From Branchiostoma lanceolatum (taxonomy: Eukaryota > Chordata > Leptocardii > Amphioxiformes > Branchiostomatidae), in the NCBI RefSeq assembly GCF_035083965.1, contig NC_089726.1, positions 22,366,559 through 22,430,558 on the forward strand: a stretch of DNA of 64,000 nt. The letters run 5' to 3'. Shown here in pieces: positions 12,190 through 23,995 of this stretch. A model generated the notes under the pieces. That model saw nothing but the letters and a program-made list of their open reading frames with translations, ran no database searches and was not told where the DNA came from. How positions within the stretch are numbered: position 1 is the first letter of the stretch; every line of letters begins with the position of its first letter. The position numbers were made by a program, and so were the translations under genes.

Positions 12190-12800
12190 GTCCTTACTTA
12201 CTAACATAATCCTCTTCGCTCCCGTTGGAGCATAAGGCGCAGACGAACTCTCTCTAGCCCTTCCTGTCTTCGGCCATCCATCTGACTTCGTGCCATGTCT
12301 TCCTCGCAGCCTTCATCTCTCCTTCTACAGTTCTTCCCAAGGTCCCTAGAGGCCTGCTTCTCTTTCGTTTCCCTTGAGGATTCGATTTGAGGGCGACATT
12401 TGGGTGTCTGGTTTTGTTCATACGGAGGACATGTCCTAGCCACTTCCAGCGCCTGTGTTTTATTTCGTCTACGATGTTGCATATAACGTTACCTGTGCGT
12501 TCGCTTACCTCTTTGTTTGAGATTCTCTGCTCCCAGCGCATTTTCAAGATTCTCCCGAGGCATCTTCCTTCGAACCCTCTGAGACAGCTTTCTATTCTCT
12601 TGTTGGTTCTCCATGTTTCTGACGCATACAAAAGGACAGAACGCACATTTGATTTGTATATTCTCAGTTTGGTATTTTGCTTCAAGGTAGATGACTTCCA
12701 GATGCCTCTGAGTTTGTTGAATGCTTGTGCTGCCAAGCCAATTCTGGTAGACACTTCCTTCTCGATGTTACTGTCGGCTGAAATGTGTCCAACTGTTCAA
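12190..12800 (-). pseudogene. LINE reverse-transcriptase C-terminal fragment
   Basis: The minus-strand frame 12754-12254 (166 aa) has the pattern of the C-terminal part of a non-LTR retrotransposon polymerase: AFNKLRGIWKSSTLKQNTKL, then LLYASETWR, then RWKWLGHVLRM. This matches the RTE-like LINE arrangement of ETWR followed some 50-70 residues later by R-W-x-x-x-G-H-x-L-R. The catalytic YADD region is absent, so this is a 5'-truncated copy. It lies about 280 bp upstream of the PGRP start codon, in opposite orientation. Confidence 0.75.
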
Positions 12801-13077
12801 ATATGTTAACTTTTTTTTACTAAAAGGACAGAATTAATTAATAATACGTAATTATTAGAAATTATCCCCTGTTGACTAATGGAACAGTCCTGACAACACA
12901 TAATTTGTGACCTTTGATCTGTAAACAGGTTACTCACGACACACGGAAGTATGACAGCACTTCACAAGAGGAAGTTAAGATTAGTTCCTCTGCATACAAA
13001 AGTTCCTCTTCTTTTCTTTAGTTCCGTCAGACGACTAGAAAGAATTGTAACATTTCGAGGACTGTCGGATCTTCAAC

Positions 13078-13313
13078 ATGGGTAAGATTGTCCATTTTGG
13101 TGTGTGGATCGGCATAGTATTCGTGGTGACCTGTGTTAGAACGATGGACACCACAGTTGGTAAGTGTCCGATTTCTGCTCTGGTGTTACTCGTATTAGAA
13201 CAATGGAATGTGACAAATATGCTACACTTGTTTTGCTTTTTCCTTCAAATTTTCCAGGGACATTTTATGCCAGCCTCAGGTATATTAGCCTTATCCGAGA
13301 GAGCGCGCGCGCG

Positions 13314-13412
<99 letters not shown>

Positions 13413-13484
13413 CGAGTCTCTCTCACTCTCTTAAACGCACAATGAAGCACACACACGAACACATGTACTCACACACGAACACAT

Positions 13485-13516
<32 letters not shown>

Positions 13517-13580
13517 TTTCCAGGGACATGTTTATGTCAGCCTCAGGTATATTAGCCTTATCCGCGTGTGCGCGCGCGCG

Positions 13581-13635
<55 letters not shown>

Positions 13636-13745
13636 ACACTGAGTCTCTCTCACTCTTTTCTCTCTCTCTCTCTCTTAAACGCACAATGAAGCACACACAC
13701 AAACACACAAATGCGCGCACACACACGCACACCGAGTCTCTCTCT

Positions 13746-13795
<50 letters not shown>

Positions 13796-14016
13796 CGCAC
13801 AATGAAGCACACACACGCACACACACACGCACACACACACACAAATGCGTGCACACACACGCACACCGAGTCTCTCTCTCTCTTACTCTCTCGAACGCAC
13901 AATGTAGCACACACACGAACACATACACACAAAAATGCGCACACACACACACACGCACAGACGCTCTCTCTTTCTCTCTCTCTTAAACGCACAATGAAGC
14001 ACACACACGAACACAT

Positions 14017-14054
<38 letters not shown>

Positions 14055-17000
14055 TCATGTACCAAATATACACTTGCATCACATCCACACACAAACACAC
14101 ACTTGTACCCCAGTTTTAAAAATTGACTCGCTGTACTCTCTTAAGTCTTAGTACGAGGACACGTTCCACCTTATTTGATTAAACACATTGATTCCATGGC
14201 TTGCGTAAAACACGGTATGACAGTAGGAACAAACACAATTCTTCCCTCTTTACATACTTCACTAAAAATATTTTAAAAACAAACGGCTGACAGAAAAGGG
14301 AAGTGATGACAGCTGCCTGTGTAGCCCCTGGCAACGGTCTGGATTCCAGGCTATCATCTTTAGTATAGTAATGTAATAGTAGAAAAGCTAGTGTCTAACA
14401 GCCTTTCTTTGGCTCTTTTTCACCGCAAAGCCTCAGTACACGATCATGAAGTGCGGCTAAGGGTAGAGGTTAAGGCAAGCGTGTCACGAATACTACGTAG
14501 TAATAGGACGCTTTGACACCGCGTAACGTGAACAGAAGACATAATTTGGCTGTTGTCTAAATCTGCCTAGTCTGTTTCGTCCTATTTACGGAGAGGACGA
14601 AGGCAGCTCGGCAGCTATAATGGGTATGGATAGTGCTAGGAGGCTAACATTTGGCACATTTGAATGGCCGTCGTAACATGTGTCCTGTGTACCTTGTAGC
14701 GGCATCAATGCGCGTGCTGAGCCACATCCTTACAGACGGGTGCGATTCAATAAAGGCTTGGCTTGGCCCATATCTGGTTACGTTAGTTCACCTTTATTCG
14801 CTGGGTTTCCTATATCCGTTGTTTTAAAATAAACGGGGTATTTAGGTATGCCAAATGCAACAGACGTAATACCGCTTAAACTAGCATTACCTTAGTTTAA
14901 GAAATTGCATATGTATAATGATACACATCTCTATAAGTCACATGTTCGTTTCCCTTGCTGAACTCTCGACAGTTTTTCCTTTACAGCTGCCAGGGAATGG
15001 TGAAATGTAAGCCGGGTGAATTCCATGATCTTAAACGCGCAAACTGTTCATTATTAAACTAAGATTCCTTTTGAAATCATACGACCCACTCATCATTGAA
15101 AGCGTCGGACTTTCTATTTCCCACTGCTTTCAAAGAAAAAATCAAACCCCGCATCAGTAGCGTAGATATACATTAGAAACTTATTGTAGACTAGCAATTT
15201 AGTATGATCTTGTATCACATGTATGCCTTATGTTTTACTTTATGTTTGTACTTCGACATTGTTGTCAACATGCAATTAGCCTACGGGCATGAATTTGCAA
15301 TAAACTTATTATTATTATTATTCCCATTGACGAAGAGGAACGAAAATTTGCTTACTAGTTTTAATATCTGATAAGTTCGCTAAGATTTCTTCCTCTTCGT
15401 TTATGTGATATTAGTCTTCGAAAATGTCTGATTACTACACTGTGTATTCTGAGTCCTGTAGACCGCTCTGAATCAAACTGACCCTACTGTCACACCTTAC
15501 TCAACCACTGCAGCTGTCAAAGAAATGAAAACTGTTCAGAAATGAAAGGGATGATGTGACTTGTCTATGTATACAGTGGCGTCGCGGTGGCGTAGTGGCA
15601 GGGTGTTTGGCCCTGGGTCCCCTGATTTGTACCGTTGATGTTGTGCCCTTGGGAAAGATACTTTACATGACTTTCCCCACTTTACTCAGGTGAAAATGAG
15701 TTTTGGCTAGGGACGTCCCTCGGATATGACGTTAAATGGAGGTCCCGTGTTTGAGGAGAGCCACACCTCAAGCACGTTAAAGAACCCAACACACTTATCG
15801 AAAAGAGTAGGGGTCCTTCCCGTTGTGCGTGGATCATATAAATCTGTCCGGATATGCAGCTTGTACTCTTCAGTACAAACCTGGTGTATTATGCCTTCAT
15901 GCGGTTTACCGGGTATGCAATACAAACAAACAACAAGAGTTCCACGACCTCATATCTCCATGAACAATTCTATTCATGCAAATGACTTACATATTTGCAT
16001 AATATATGCTTGGTCATAAACACCTTTATCTAACTTACACATGTTGCAATTTTGACGGTCCTATAATTGTCCAATTAGATGAATTATGGTGTTTTTACAT
16101 TAATTATGCAAATTAGGAATGTATTTGCATAATTGGTATCTGTTGATGCTCCACTTTCAATAAACTACATATGTTACATGTATTTGAGTTTGATAAAGGA
16201 AAATACTGCAAATATAGATTTTCCTCATTAGTTATGCAAATTAAGTCCCAACTAGCATAATTTGCACTTCATTACAATGTAACGTTATATCTCTATCTAA
16301 GCTACCCGCATACTAAACGGCACAAAAACGGCCCTGCAGTTCCAGAGGAAGCTGCTAGGGGGCCCAAACCTACACCACTTCTTTATTACATCACAAGCTA
16401 TCTGCCACCCAAAAATCAAGACCACAGCACGTCCAGGTCAAAAGATGCAAAAATTGAAATTCTGCTGCAGTACCAAGGTCACATACCAGGGGGCCCAAAA
16501 TTAACCTTGAATTTCGGCTTCACAACACCTGCCCACATACCATATATCATCACAATCCATCAAGAGGCTCTTGAGTTATACTGACTACAGTAGTCCGGAA
16601 ACACAAACAGACAAACAAACAGACACACCCAAAACAATATCTCCATGTTTCATGGAGATAAAAAAAGCATCTTTATACACGTGTGATTTCATGTATAACG
16701 GTAAAGGTCGTCCTATAGACTTTTTGAGGCCGATGACAGTTTTTACTCACTGGATCTATCCAGGAATGCCAGGAATCGAACTCGTGACGTCTTGATCTTG
16801 TGTCCCCTAGCTTCACCACGATAATTTTACATCGTACAATGTATGGCAACAACTATAAAACATAGTACAAAATAGAGGTATAGAATAAAAATTACTTATT
16901 CTGGATGGAAATGTCGTGTTAAGTGTCTTTTTCAAGGACACAACATCTAGCCGGAAATGCCAGGAATCAGACCCGTGACCTTTTGCTCTCTTTTCCACTA

Positions 17001-20000
17001 GTCTAACTACTCGGCGATTCGACTCCGCTATACTCCGCTATTTAACGATTGGCTGACCTAGTTTTTTGTAGAATTGCATGTATTTTAAAATCATGTATCG
17101 AATACAGATGATCTTGAATGCTAAACAGGTGTGCCTGGGCAAAATAAAATAAAAATATTTGAAAAATAACCATTTGACTTGGCAGATATGTAGCTCTATT
17201 GTTGTCATCATGATGTTATGAAATTGTGCACAAATTATTGTCTTGTAACAAGCTAATTAGCTTAGTACCTGGAGAAAAATTCAAGAGCCATACATAACAC
17301 TAAGTAGTACTGTATTTTTACACCCCCAGAAGTGCTCAGACATACCTTTACCACCCTAGTAACTTTTAATATTCCTGACAATTATAGGAAAACTACTAAA
17401 ATCTACCAAGGTCTTTGTAGTACAGATGGGGCCATATTTGCTAGTCATAAAGCCATGTAAGTTTAAACACGTATATTTCAGCTGAGTTTGAGATCACCAT
17501 TATCAGCCGAGCGGAATGGGGAGCGAGACCACCGAAGTCACGTGTCAACATGACGTCACCTGTACCTTACGTCATCATCCACCACAGCTACGAACCAGAC
17601 GTGTGTTTAAACAGGTCCCAATGCGAGAAGTATGTGCGGGGCATACAGGTAAAAGCAACTCATTTATATTTGTTCATATTTATCAAATGCTTTCAAGTAT
17701 GAAAAACTCTTTCCATTGATAATACAAATTAGATCCTAATTTACATAATGAGCATCTACGTTTTGGCCATCATTATTCAAGCAATCTACAAACTACAAAT
17801 CATGACAATCTCCCAACCCCTTCTTGAGTTATTTTCTTCCAACGTCTGAAACAAAATCGACACCTGCAATTTCAAAAAGGCGGCTAGGGGGCCCAAACTG
17901 ACACCACTTAATTCTATATCCCAAGAGCTATCTACCACTCACGACCGTCGCATGTCCAAAACACGAGATTTCAAAACCGGACATTCCGCTGCAGTATCGT
18001 GATCGTGGAAGGCAGCTAGAAGGCCCATTATCGAACTTAACCTTCGTTTTCTCGACCCCTACCTGCATACTAAATGCCGTCAGGATCCACCCATAACATT
18101 GCGGGTTATGCTGTCCACTAACACACAGACAAACGGGACAGAAAACATGACCTTCTTGGCAAAGGTAATAAAGATTGTGCGAGCAAAGCAAAGCTCAAGC
18201 TTGAAAATCTGCTAAAAAAAGCAGAAGTATTTCCCTTGGTGACTGCATCTACATACAGCGCCTCTTGTTAGAGACAGAAGTACTTCAGTCTTATCAATGC
18301 ATCCTCGGTCACCAGGACCCTTCCGCTCCACGTTACATCGCTCGCAGAAAGGGCCCTGGTAACACGGGATGGCATCCATGGTTATTACGATATCGCCACC
18401 AAAACAGCTTCAGCCAATCAGAGGGGTTAAAACCCGTTTGCTTCCTCTCATCGGAAGCAAGCGCGCAAAGAACGCTGGGAAGCTATCAACCAATCAGGTT
18501 ACGTGTTACTGCTAGCTCATTAATTATTCATGAGCTACAACTGCCGTTTGTCCCAAATAAGGGTTAGCTCATTAACTATTCATGAGCTACAACTGCCGTT
18601 TGTCCCAAATAAGGGTTAGCTCATTAATTATTCATCAGCAAGTCTCGTCGACCTGCAATAACCATGGATGCCATCCCGTGTTACCAGGGCCCTTTCTGCG
18701 AGCGATGTAACGTGGAGCGGAAGGGTCCTGGTGAACGAGGATGTATCAATGAGATTCTGATTATATCCAAACAATAGCAAAACCTATATTCGTCGCTCTG
18801 TTCCATGCCAACCTATGATTAATATATAAAAAGAATATATAGAGAGAAATACCTTTATTGTATACCCAGAACTTCCACATGGACACCCGTGGCTGGGATG
18901 ACATCGGCTACAACTTCCTGGTTGGCGGGAACGGAGACGTGTTTGAAGGGCGGGGGTGGGACGTGGTGGGGGCCCAGGCCGGGCCTGACTGGAACAGCCG
19001 CTCCATCGGTAAACACAACGAGAGTCGACGTCATTCATTCATTTATGATAAGTCTGGGCGCCGGGTAGATTATGGAGACCGAGAAAAAATGTAAAAATAC
19101 CTCGCACGAGCATGCGAGCAATATAGAAATGCCCTTTTCAGAGGTTCCATTCTATCCTAGGAGACGTGGGGCACCATGGGTATCTTGGGGGGCAAACCAT
19201 GGCAACATAAACTAAACCGGACACAATACGCATGCACCGCGTTCGCGTTACCATGGTAACGATGTTGCCTGTGCTACCCATCGACTAGTTTCCCAATTCT
19301 CCCAGCATGCATTTGGATCCGTGAAAAGGTTTATGGGTACATGTACGTAGTAGCGAGTTCTTCTCATCTGTCTTTGTTTTTCTTGTCTCCAACCCTGTTT
19401 CAGATGAATCAATGTGTACAATGAGTTAGTACCCTGTAGCTCATATTGTCTACTATATTACAGAAGAGAAAGCATGCTTGCTGACGGAACAACTTGTATT
19501 TCTAACCAGGGATTTGTTTTATTGGAAACTTTACCGACAAGCTGCCCCCGAAGGAGGCCATAGCGGCAGGAAAAGCGTTGATTCCGCTTGGCGTGGAAAA
19601 GTAAGTGATCTTAGAATTTTGAATTTATGATGTTTTAAATGCGCTCAAAGGTCTCTTAGATTAGCTCACAATAAGGAAAATAAGAACCAGTGAAAAAATG
19701 TTTATGGCGACGATGCGTAAAGACAATTAAAGAGTGACTATACGACACGCCTTAAAGGTTGCTTTACGTGTTTTGAAATATAATTTTCCGTACAGTGAAA
19801 ATAACCAACTACATGTAGGTTCTTTCTCGTTCTTGTGACACGTGATGGTTGTGTATCGTTAAATCTATCTTGATAAATACGTAGCAGCATCATGCAGTAG
19901 CATCATCCGGTAGCATGCGTAGTCTAGCGTCTGCTTACCCGTCATGCACACTACTGTACTGGAAAGGGTTGCAGTCCTTAGGACGGGGCATTAAGCCGCG

Positions 20001-20300
20001 GTGCACTGTTTATTGTGCTTGTCGAAATGTGCTAGGAGAATGTCCCTAGTACAATGAACCTGTAAATTCAGTATATATCTCCTGTCTTCTCTGTCACGAG
20101 CAGTATAAGAATAGCTCTTCAGTGAGCTCTTCGAGGTCACTTTCATTTTTCACTTTCATTGTAGAAAGAAGGTGGTGACCAACTACACCCTCTACGGCCA
20201 TCGTCAGGTCCGGCCCACAGAGTGCCCTGGAAACGATTTTTTTAAGCTGGTCACCCAATGGGACCACTGGGTAAGAGATCTCCAGAGAAACCAACGGTGA
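13078..20300 (+). CDS. Secreted peptidoglycan recognition protein (PGRP), five exons
   Basis: PGRPs bind bacterial peptidoglycan; amidase members cleave the N-acetylmuramoyl-L-alanine bond. Coding exons are 13078-13159, 17482-17648, 18870-19008, 19510-19600 and 20165-20300 (stop TGA). All junctions are GT/AG and the phases join cleanly to give 204 aa, a usual length for a short PGRP. Residues 1 to about 22 form a signal peptide. The domain begins with [12 protein letters not shown] (about 34-45). Zinc ligands expected from the family are present: His61 (IIHHS), His172 (GHRQ) and Cys180 (TECPG), with catalytic Tyr97 (GYNF), so an active amidase is predicted. Cys69 and Cys75 fit the conserved disulfide. 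Gly91-Trp92 fit a DAP-type preference, but Val at the usual Arg site leaves specificity open. Intron 1 (4.3 kb) is full of repeats. The symbol is left blank because the exact orthologue is not clear. Confidence 0.93.
13250..14080. repeat. Composite (CA)n / (CT)n / (CG)n minisatellite in PGRP intron 1
   Basis: Long CA tracts (about 13315-13411, 13487-13514, 13583-13619, 14022-14050) alternate with CT tracts. TTAAACGCACAATGAAGCACACAC recurs five times (from about 13433, 13675, 13791, 13889 and 13983). A 50-nt block with TTTTCCAGGGACAT and GGTATATTAGCCTTATCCG occurs at 13253-13302 and 13517-13564. All open frames here are repeat artefacts. Confidence 0.95.
14110..15338. other. PGRP intron 1 sequence ending in a LINE-like tail
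   Basis: There is no coding signal. The end (GCAATAAACTTATTATTATTATT at 15296-15320) looks like a LINE 3' end with a short 3-mer tail; how far upstream that element reaches is unclear. Confidence 0.45.
15579..15935 (+). repeat. tRNA-derived SINE-like repeat in PGRP intron 1
   Basis: An A-box-like TGGCGTAGTGG lies at 15589-15599. Downstream motifs GTTGTGCCCTTGGGAAAG, TAGGGACGTCCCTCGGAT and ATCATATAAATCTG match the 215-608 copy in order. It ends in an ACAAACAAAC tail. The same TTGTGCCCTTGGGA core appears in copies inside AASS. Confidence 0.75.
15936..16666 (+). mobile_element. AT-rich repeat, possible Helentron/HINE type (hairpin family copy 1)
   Basis: The left end is AAGAGTTCCACGACCTCAT followed by ATCTCCATGAA. 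The right end is a perfect hairpin, ATCTCCATG-TTT-CATGGAGAT (about 16639-16659). GCTAGGGGGCCCAAAC (16354-16369) and CAGGGGGCCCAAAA (16488-16501) are family hallmarks. The right-hand part (16313-16662) closely matches 26985-27372. No target duplication is evident. A subterminal inverted motif plus a 3' hairpin resembles Helentron-type non-autonomous elements, but this class is my inference. Confidence 0.6.
16690..17040 (-). repeat. Degenerate SINE fragments, minus strand
   Basis: GAATGCCAGGAATCGAACTCGTGACGTC at about 16761 and AAATGCCAGGAATCAGACCCGTGAC at about 16955 are inverted tRNA B-box-like heads, also seen at 57003-57030. Two degraded copies, adjacent or nested, are likely. Confidence 0.5.
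17041..17481. other. PGRP intron 1, 3' part, no feature recognised
   Basis: AT-rich sequence ending in the acceptor ATATTTCAG ahead of exon 2. Confidence 0.5.
17690..18172 (+). mobile_element. Hairpin-family AT-rich repeat fragment in PGRP intron 2
   Basis: GCTAGGGGGCCCAAAC at about 17884 and the right terminus ACCTTCTTGGCAAAGGT (18149-18165) followed by AATAA identify the family of 15936-16666, with a different terminal stem (ACCTT/AAGGT). The left part is degraded. Confidence 0.55.
18291..18755. mobile_element. MITE with about 87-bp inverted repeats in PGRP intron 2
   Basis: The arm at 18301-18387 (ATCCTCGGTCACCAGGACCC at its outer end) is matched inverted by 18657-18742 with very few mismatches. 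The centre carries a 52-bp direct repeat, about 2.5 copies (18515-18640), containing CTCATTAATTATTCATGAGC and CTGCCGTTTGTCCCAAATAA. As RNA it would fold into a long hairpin within the intron. Confidence 0.8.
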
Positions 20301-21040
20301 CTTTGACTTGAAACGACGAAACGACAAAAGAAACGTCTGTCGACGGCTTTCTTGTTGTTTTTTCTTCTTCTTTTTTTTCTGTTGATTCTAGGAGATGTGA
20401 CGATATCTTCTCTCTCTTATCAAATGCAGAAACCAAGAAACTACACCACTGAGTAGCCTGCTATCACCAAGAATGCTGACCGCTACATTTCCTTCGGAAT
20501 TATTGTCATTTTCATATTGTCATTTTCAGCCGACTTAAGAAAACTATTTTTCATCATGTAGATGCAACGATTTATCTTGTTTTTAGGATTTGCGACAGAT
20601 GACTTAAGGTTACCAAGAAAATCCTTGCCCTGTACGATATAAAATAATCAATAATGCATCACAGTCTGCCACCTAGACACGCACATACATGTACATGTAC
20701 TAATACCCTCGTCCATTTCCATTACAAAGATCTTTTCTGTTTTTGTGATTTTTGTTGATATATTGTTCAATTAATCTATTAAGGATATTCTGAGATGTTT
20801 TGAATGTACAAACATTAGTACTCATTTGTCTTATGATCATAAATTATGCAAAATGAGTTAAAATCACAGTTGACACTAAGATACTATATATTTTTCTTAA
20901 AAAGTCAGTATCTTACTTTTCTACGCAAAAATAACTTGTTGCTATAATGGCAACGATAACACATCTCTATTATTGGACAGGAGTTTCTTTCAATTTACGT
21001 AATGCATAATGCAAATTCATCAGGGTTCCACGTATTTACA
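20301..21040. other. PGRP 3' flank
   Basis: Sequence after the stop codon. No strong polyadenylation signal can be assigned with confidence, so the 3' UTR end is unknown. No other feature recognised. Confidence 0.4.
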
Positions 21041-21088
21041 TGAGCCAGTAGTATTGCCCTGATGAAGATGACAGATAGTCATCGAAAC
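21040..21088 (+). ncRNA. Hammerhead ribozyme motif, intact core (solo Penelope pLTR)
   Basis: The core is in canonical order: CTGATGA (21059-21065), a stem II GATGAC/GTCATC closing over AGATA, then GAAAC (21084-21088). GAGCCA upstream (21042-21047) can pair with TGGCTC just after the core (21091-21096), with GTA as a possible cleavage triplet at 21048-21050. Hammerheads are known in the pLTRs of Penelope-like elements. The flank TACTTGGTTGTGCATGA resembles the minus strand at 61740-61825, next to a Penelope open frame. No polymerase lies beside this copy. Stem I is very short, so activity is uncertain. Confidence 0.65.
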
Positions 21089-21249
21089 GTTGGCTCTTCT
21101 AAATACTTGGTTGTGCATGAATAAAAGAACTTGCAAGAGATGTCAAAGAATATGTGTATTAGTTAGCTAATTTTAATGCCGTAATGTTATGTAGCCTGTA
21201 GGCAATTCTATGTAGTCTGTCTGATGTATTTTCTGTGTATCATCATACT

Positions 21250-21320
21250 CCAGGAAGAGTAGCTTCATACTATGTATGAAGCTAATGGAGCAAATAAAGT
21301 ATCCAAGTATCCAACTTTAC
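21250..21320 (+). repeat. LINE-like 3' end with CCAAGTAT tail
   Basis: AATAAAG is followed by two copies of TATCCAAG, a simple tail typical of LINE 3' ends. Only the terminus is recognisable. Confidence 0.35.
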
Positions 21321-21442
21321 TATTCAATAGATTCTTTATTCATCGTTGTTCTTCCTGTTTAACTTTAGATTTGACTTTATCATTTTACTTGATTAGTATA
21401 CTTAAATTACTTTTCCGATATGCAATTTACAGCATATAGTTT

Positions 21443-22350
21443 CTAATTACCTTCGACGAGAAGGCAATATTTTCGGTTACACCAGCTGTGGGCTGGGTCT
21501 GTATGTATGTATGTCAAGAGCATAACTCGAGAAACCTTTGATGGATCTTCATGATATTTGGTAGGTAAGTGGAGGTTGTGGGAACGAAGGTCAAGTTTGA
21601 AAATGGTTCACCTGGCGTTTTTCTACAGTACTGCAGTGGACTTTGCATGTCTGTGTTTTTGTATGTAGGCAACAGAAATGACGGAAATGTTGATGGATCT
21701 TCATGATTTTGGTAGGTCAGTAGCGGTTGTGGGAACGTAGGTCAAGGTCGGAAATGGTACACTTGGCATTTTCCGTTTGTACTCGAGAAGCTGTTGATGG
21801 TTCTGTATGATATTTAGTGGATGGGTAGGTTTCTTGAAGGGAGAGGCAAAGTTCGATAATGGGTCTCCTAGCGGGTACCTAAGGTGCTGCAGCGGAGCTT
21901 CAAAGTTTGAGGTCAAATTTTTTGCAAGTGCTACGGTCATGGTTTTTGTGTGGTAGATAGCTCATGCCATGGAAAGTAAGTTGTGTACGTTTGGGCTCCC
22001 TGGCGGCTTGTTTGGAACTACAGTGGGTGTTTTTGCTTTGACCTTCGGACATGAATAACTTGAGAAGGGGTCGACAGATCGTCGTGATGTTTGGTGTGTA
22101 GATAGCTCAGATGGTGCATTACATAATCAAATACTAATTATGCAAATCAGGAGCTAGCTTGCATAATCAGTAAGGAAAGTTTATAAATCCACTGCATTTC
22201 ATAATAGGATTCTCAAACATGTGACATATGTAGCTGAAAAAGAGAGAGGTATCGATATATATCAATATTGCGAATAGCTATCTAATTTGCATACTTGATT
22301 AGAACATACTAAAATACCATAGTTGTAAATGATGGGAATTTCATTCTCGC
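21443..22350 (-). mobile_element. Hairpin-family AT-rich repeat, minus strand
   Basis: On the minus strand the terminus is CCTTCTCGTCGAAGGTAAT (hairpin CCTTC-TCGTC-GAAGG). Inward motifs (GAACTTGACCTTCG-like block, ACCTACCAAAAATCATG-like block) match the right part of 38530-40552 inverted. The inner boundary is approximate. Confidence 0.6.
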
Positions 22351-23520
22351 GGCATTAGGAAGGTAAGTAAAGGTGAACATTACCAGACATAAATCATCCA
22401 TATCGGGGCCTCATTAACATGTCCATCAACATGTATTCTATTCATTAAGATGTATTCTATTCATATTCAGTTACTGTACCATTTCATCATCATTTTCAAC
22501 TTACAACACTGCAATATCAAACTTTTGGTGGCTAATTCGCATTGATAATGTCGTGAATAAACAAAACCGCACGTCCATTGTGCCTTTTGGTTTTAGTCAT
22601 GTCTGTCCTGTTCAGACGAGTGTAAAAAATTAAACAGCAGGCATTCCTCTTATCTATCCACTTTCTTTCTGGTAGTCTCTATCAGACTAACTACGCTGGC
22701 TATAAGGAAAGCAACTATTTGCAAGGGGAGTTTGACCACCATATGTTTGGCCGGCCGCGAAGGAGGAGGAAATGTTAACCTTTTTGCGGACTGATTCGCC
22801 TGTCCTATCATTTTACTTTTGCCGAATTAAACGATCAGTACCTCTTAGGAAAAGTCTTGCAGATGTTTTATAGAAAAGGCACAAAAATCTAAACCCTATA
22901 CCTTATTGATATGTATTTCTCTCATGTGTATCTGTGGAAAGTTTCGCCGAACAAACTGAGGTCACAAATAATCCGTGGCTCGGGTGCGGTGCTCGGCTAT
23001 CTCCGTGGCCCGACCATACTGGATTTTCCAGCCGAGCGCCGTCGGAAACATTGCCGGAAGGCGGATTTCAGTTGAGTCGGCGATCGCCCGAATTTTTGTG
23101 TGTTCCGTAGCGTAAATGCGACGTTCAAGTACGATTTTAGTGGAACTACCCGACGATCCAAAATATAACTCAACAGTGATACAAGGGAGAAAAACTTTAT
23201 GTTGTGTCTTTGGGAAGAAGCGAATTCAACTCATATTTCCTTATTTAATATGTAAAATCACACCTTGTTCTTCACTGCGAGTTCAAGACCTCAATGTAGC
23301 GCTTCTATACGTCCCTTTCGTAGCACTTAAAAAAAAGGTCACTTTTAAACGCTATCAACCAGGTTGAAAATTGTTGATTACTTTTGAGTTTCTTTAAAAA
23401 GTAACCAATCATTAAGCGCACGGCAAAAAAAAATCGAAAATCAAGGCACTCGTATGCACAGAAGAAGCTACCTGTCTTGGTGCTGAACACTATCTAAATA
23501 GACATAGCAATCCCACAAAT
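22351..23520. other. Unassigned region with a short CpG-rich stretch
   Basis: 22960-23110 is unusually GC- and CpG-rich for this window, and an 83-aa frame follows at 23116. I recognise no domain and no splice-linked partner. TTGGTGCTGAACACTAT at 23477 is shared with 5038, so at least that part is repeat DNA. Confidence 0.35.
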
Positions 23521-23579
23521 ATGCACAAACACACACACACACACACACACACACAATCACACACACACACACTCACTCA

Positions 23580-23612
<33 letters not shown>
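23521..23612 (+). repeat. (CA)n microsatellite
   Basis: ACAC tracts with a few CTCACT interruptions. Confidence 0.95.
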
Positions 23613-23616
<4 letters not shown>

Positions 23617-23742
23617 TATCACAGTGACAGCCAATTGGCTGAATCGTTGCCGGGCATTGCAAAGTTTTCAGATCTTATCAAAATACACAGTAAATTAGCA
23701 GTTAAAATAGTAAATGTAAATTGAAATATTAGATATATAAAA

Positions 23743-23995
23743 TCAGACATATTCCACTACCGGCCGGATGTAGCAGGTGTAAACCATGACCGTCATCAGC
23801 AGGAACGCGGAAGTGTTGAGTTTGCGAAGTAGTAAGTATAAGCGTTGATTTGACTTTTTCCAGATGGAGTCAATGTGGGTATCCCATTTCAAGTCCGCTT
23901 GGAGGTGTAGTTCCAAGACCTTCATAACCTTCACGTGTTGGAGCTCGATGTTATTGATAGTGAGTGGTGGGGGTATGAACAATGTCTTGGAAAAG
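23743..23995 (-). pseudogene. LINE reverse-transcriptase fragment
   Basis: The minus-strand frame shows the block typical of the post-YADD part of CR1/jockey-like LINE polymerases: LTINNIELQHVKVMKVLEL, then WDTHIDSIWKKSNQRLYLL, then YIRPVVEYV. The rest of the element is missing. Confidence 0.7.

Noticed and set aside
13265..14119. His-Thr and Cys-Val rich proteins
   Set aside because: Translation of (CA)n and (CT)n tracts inside PGRP intron 1.
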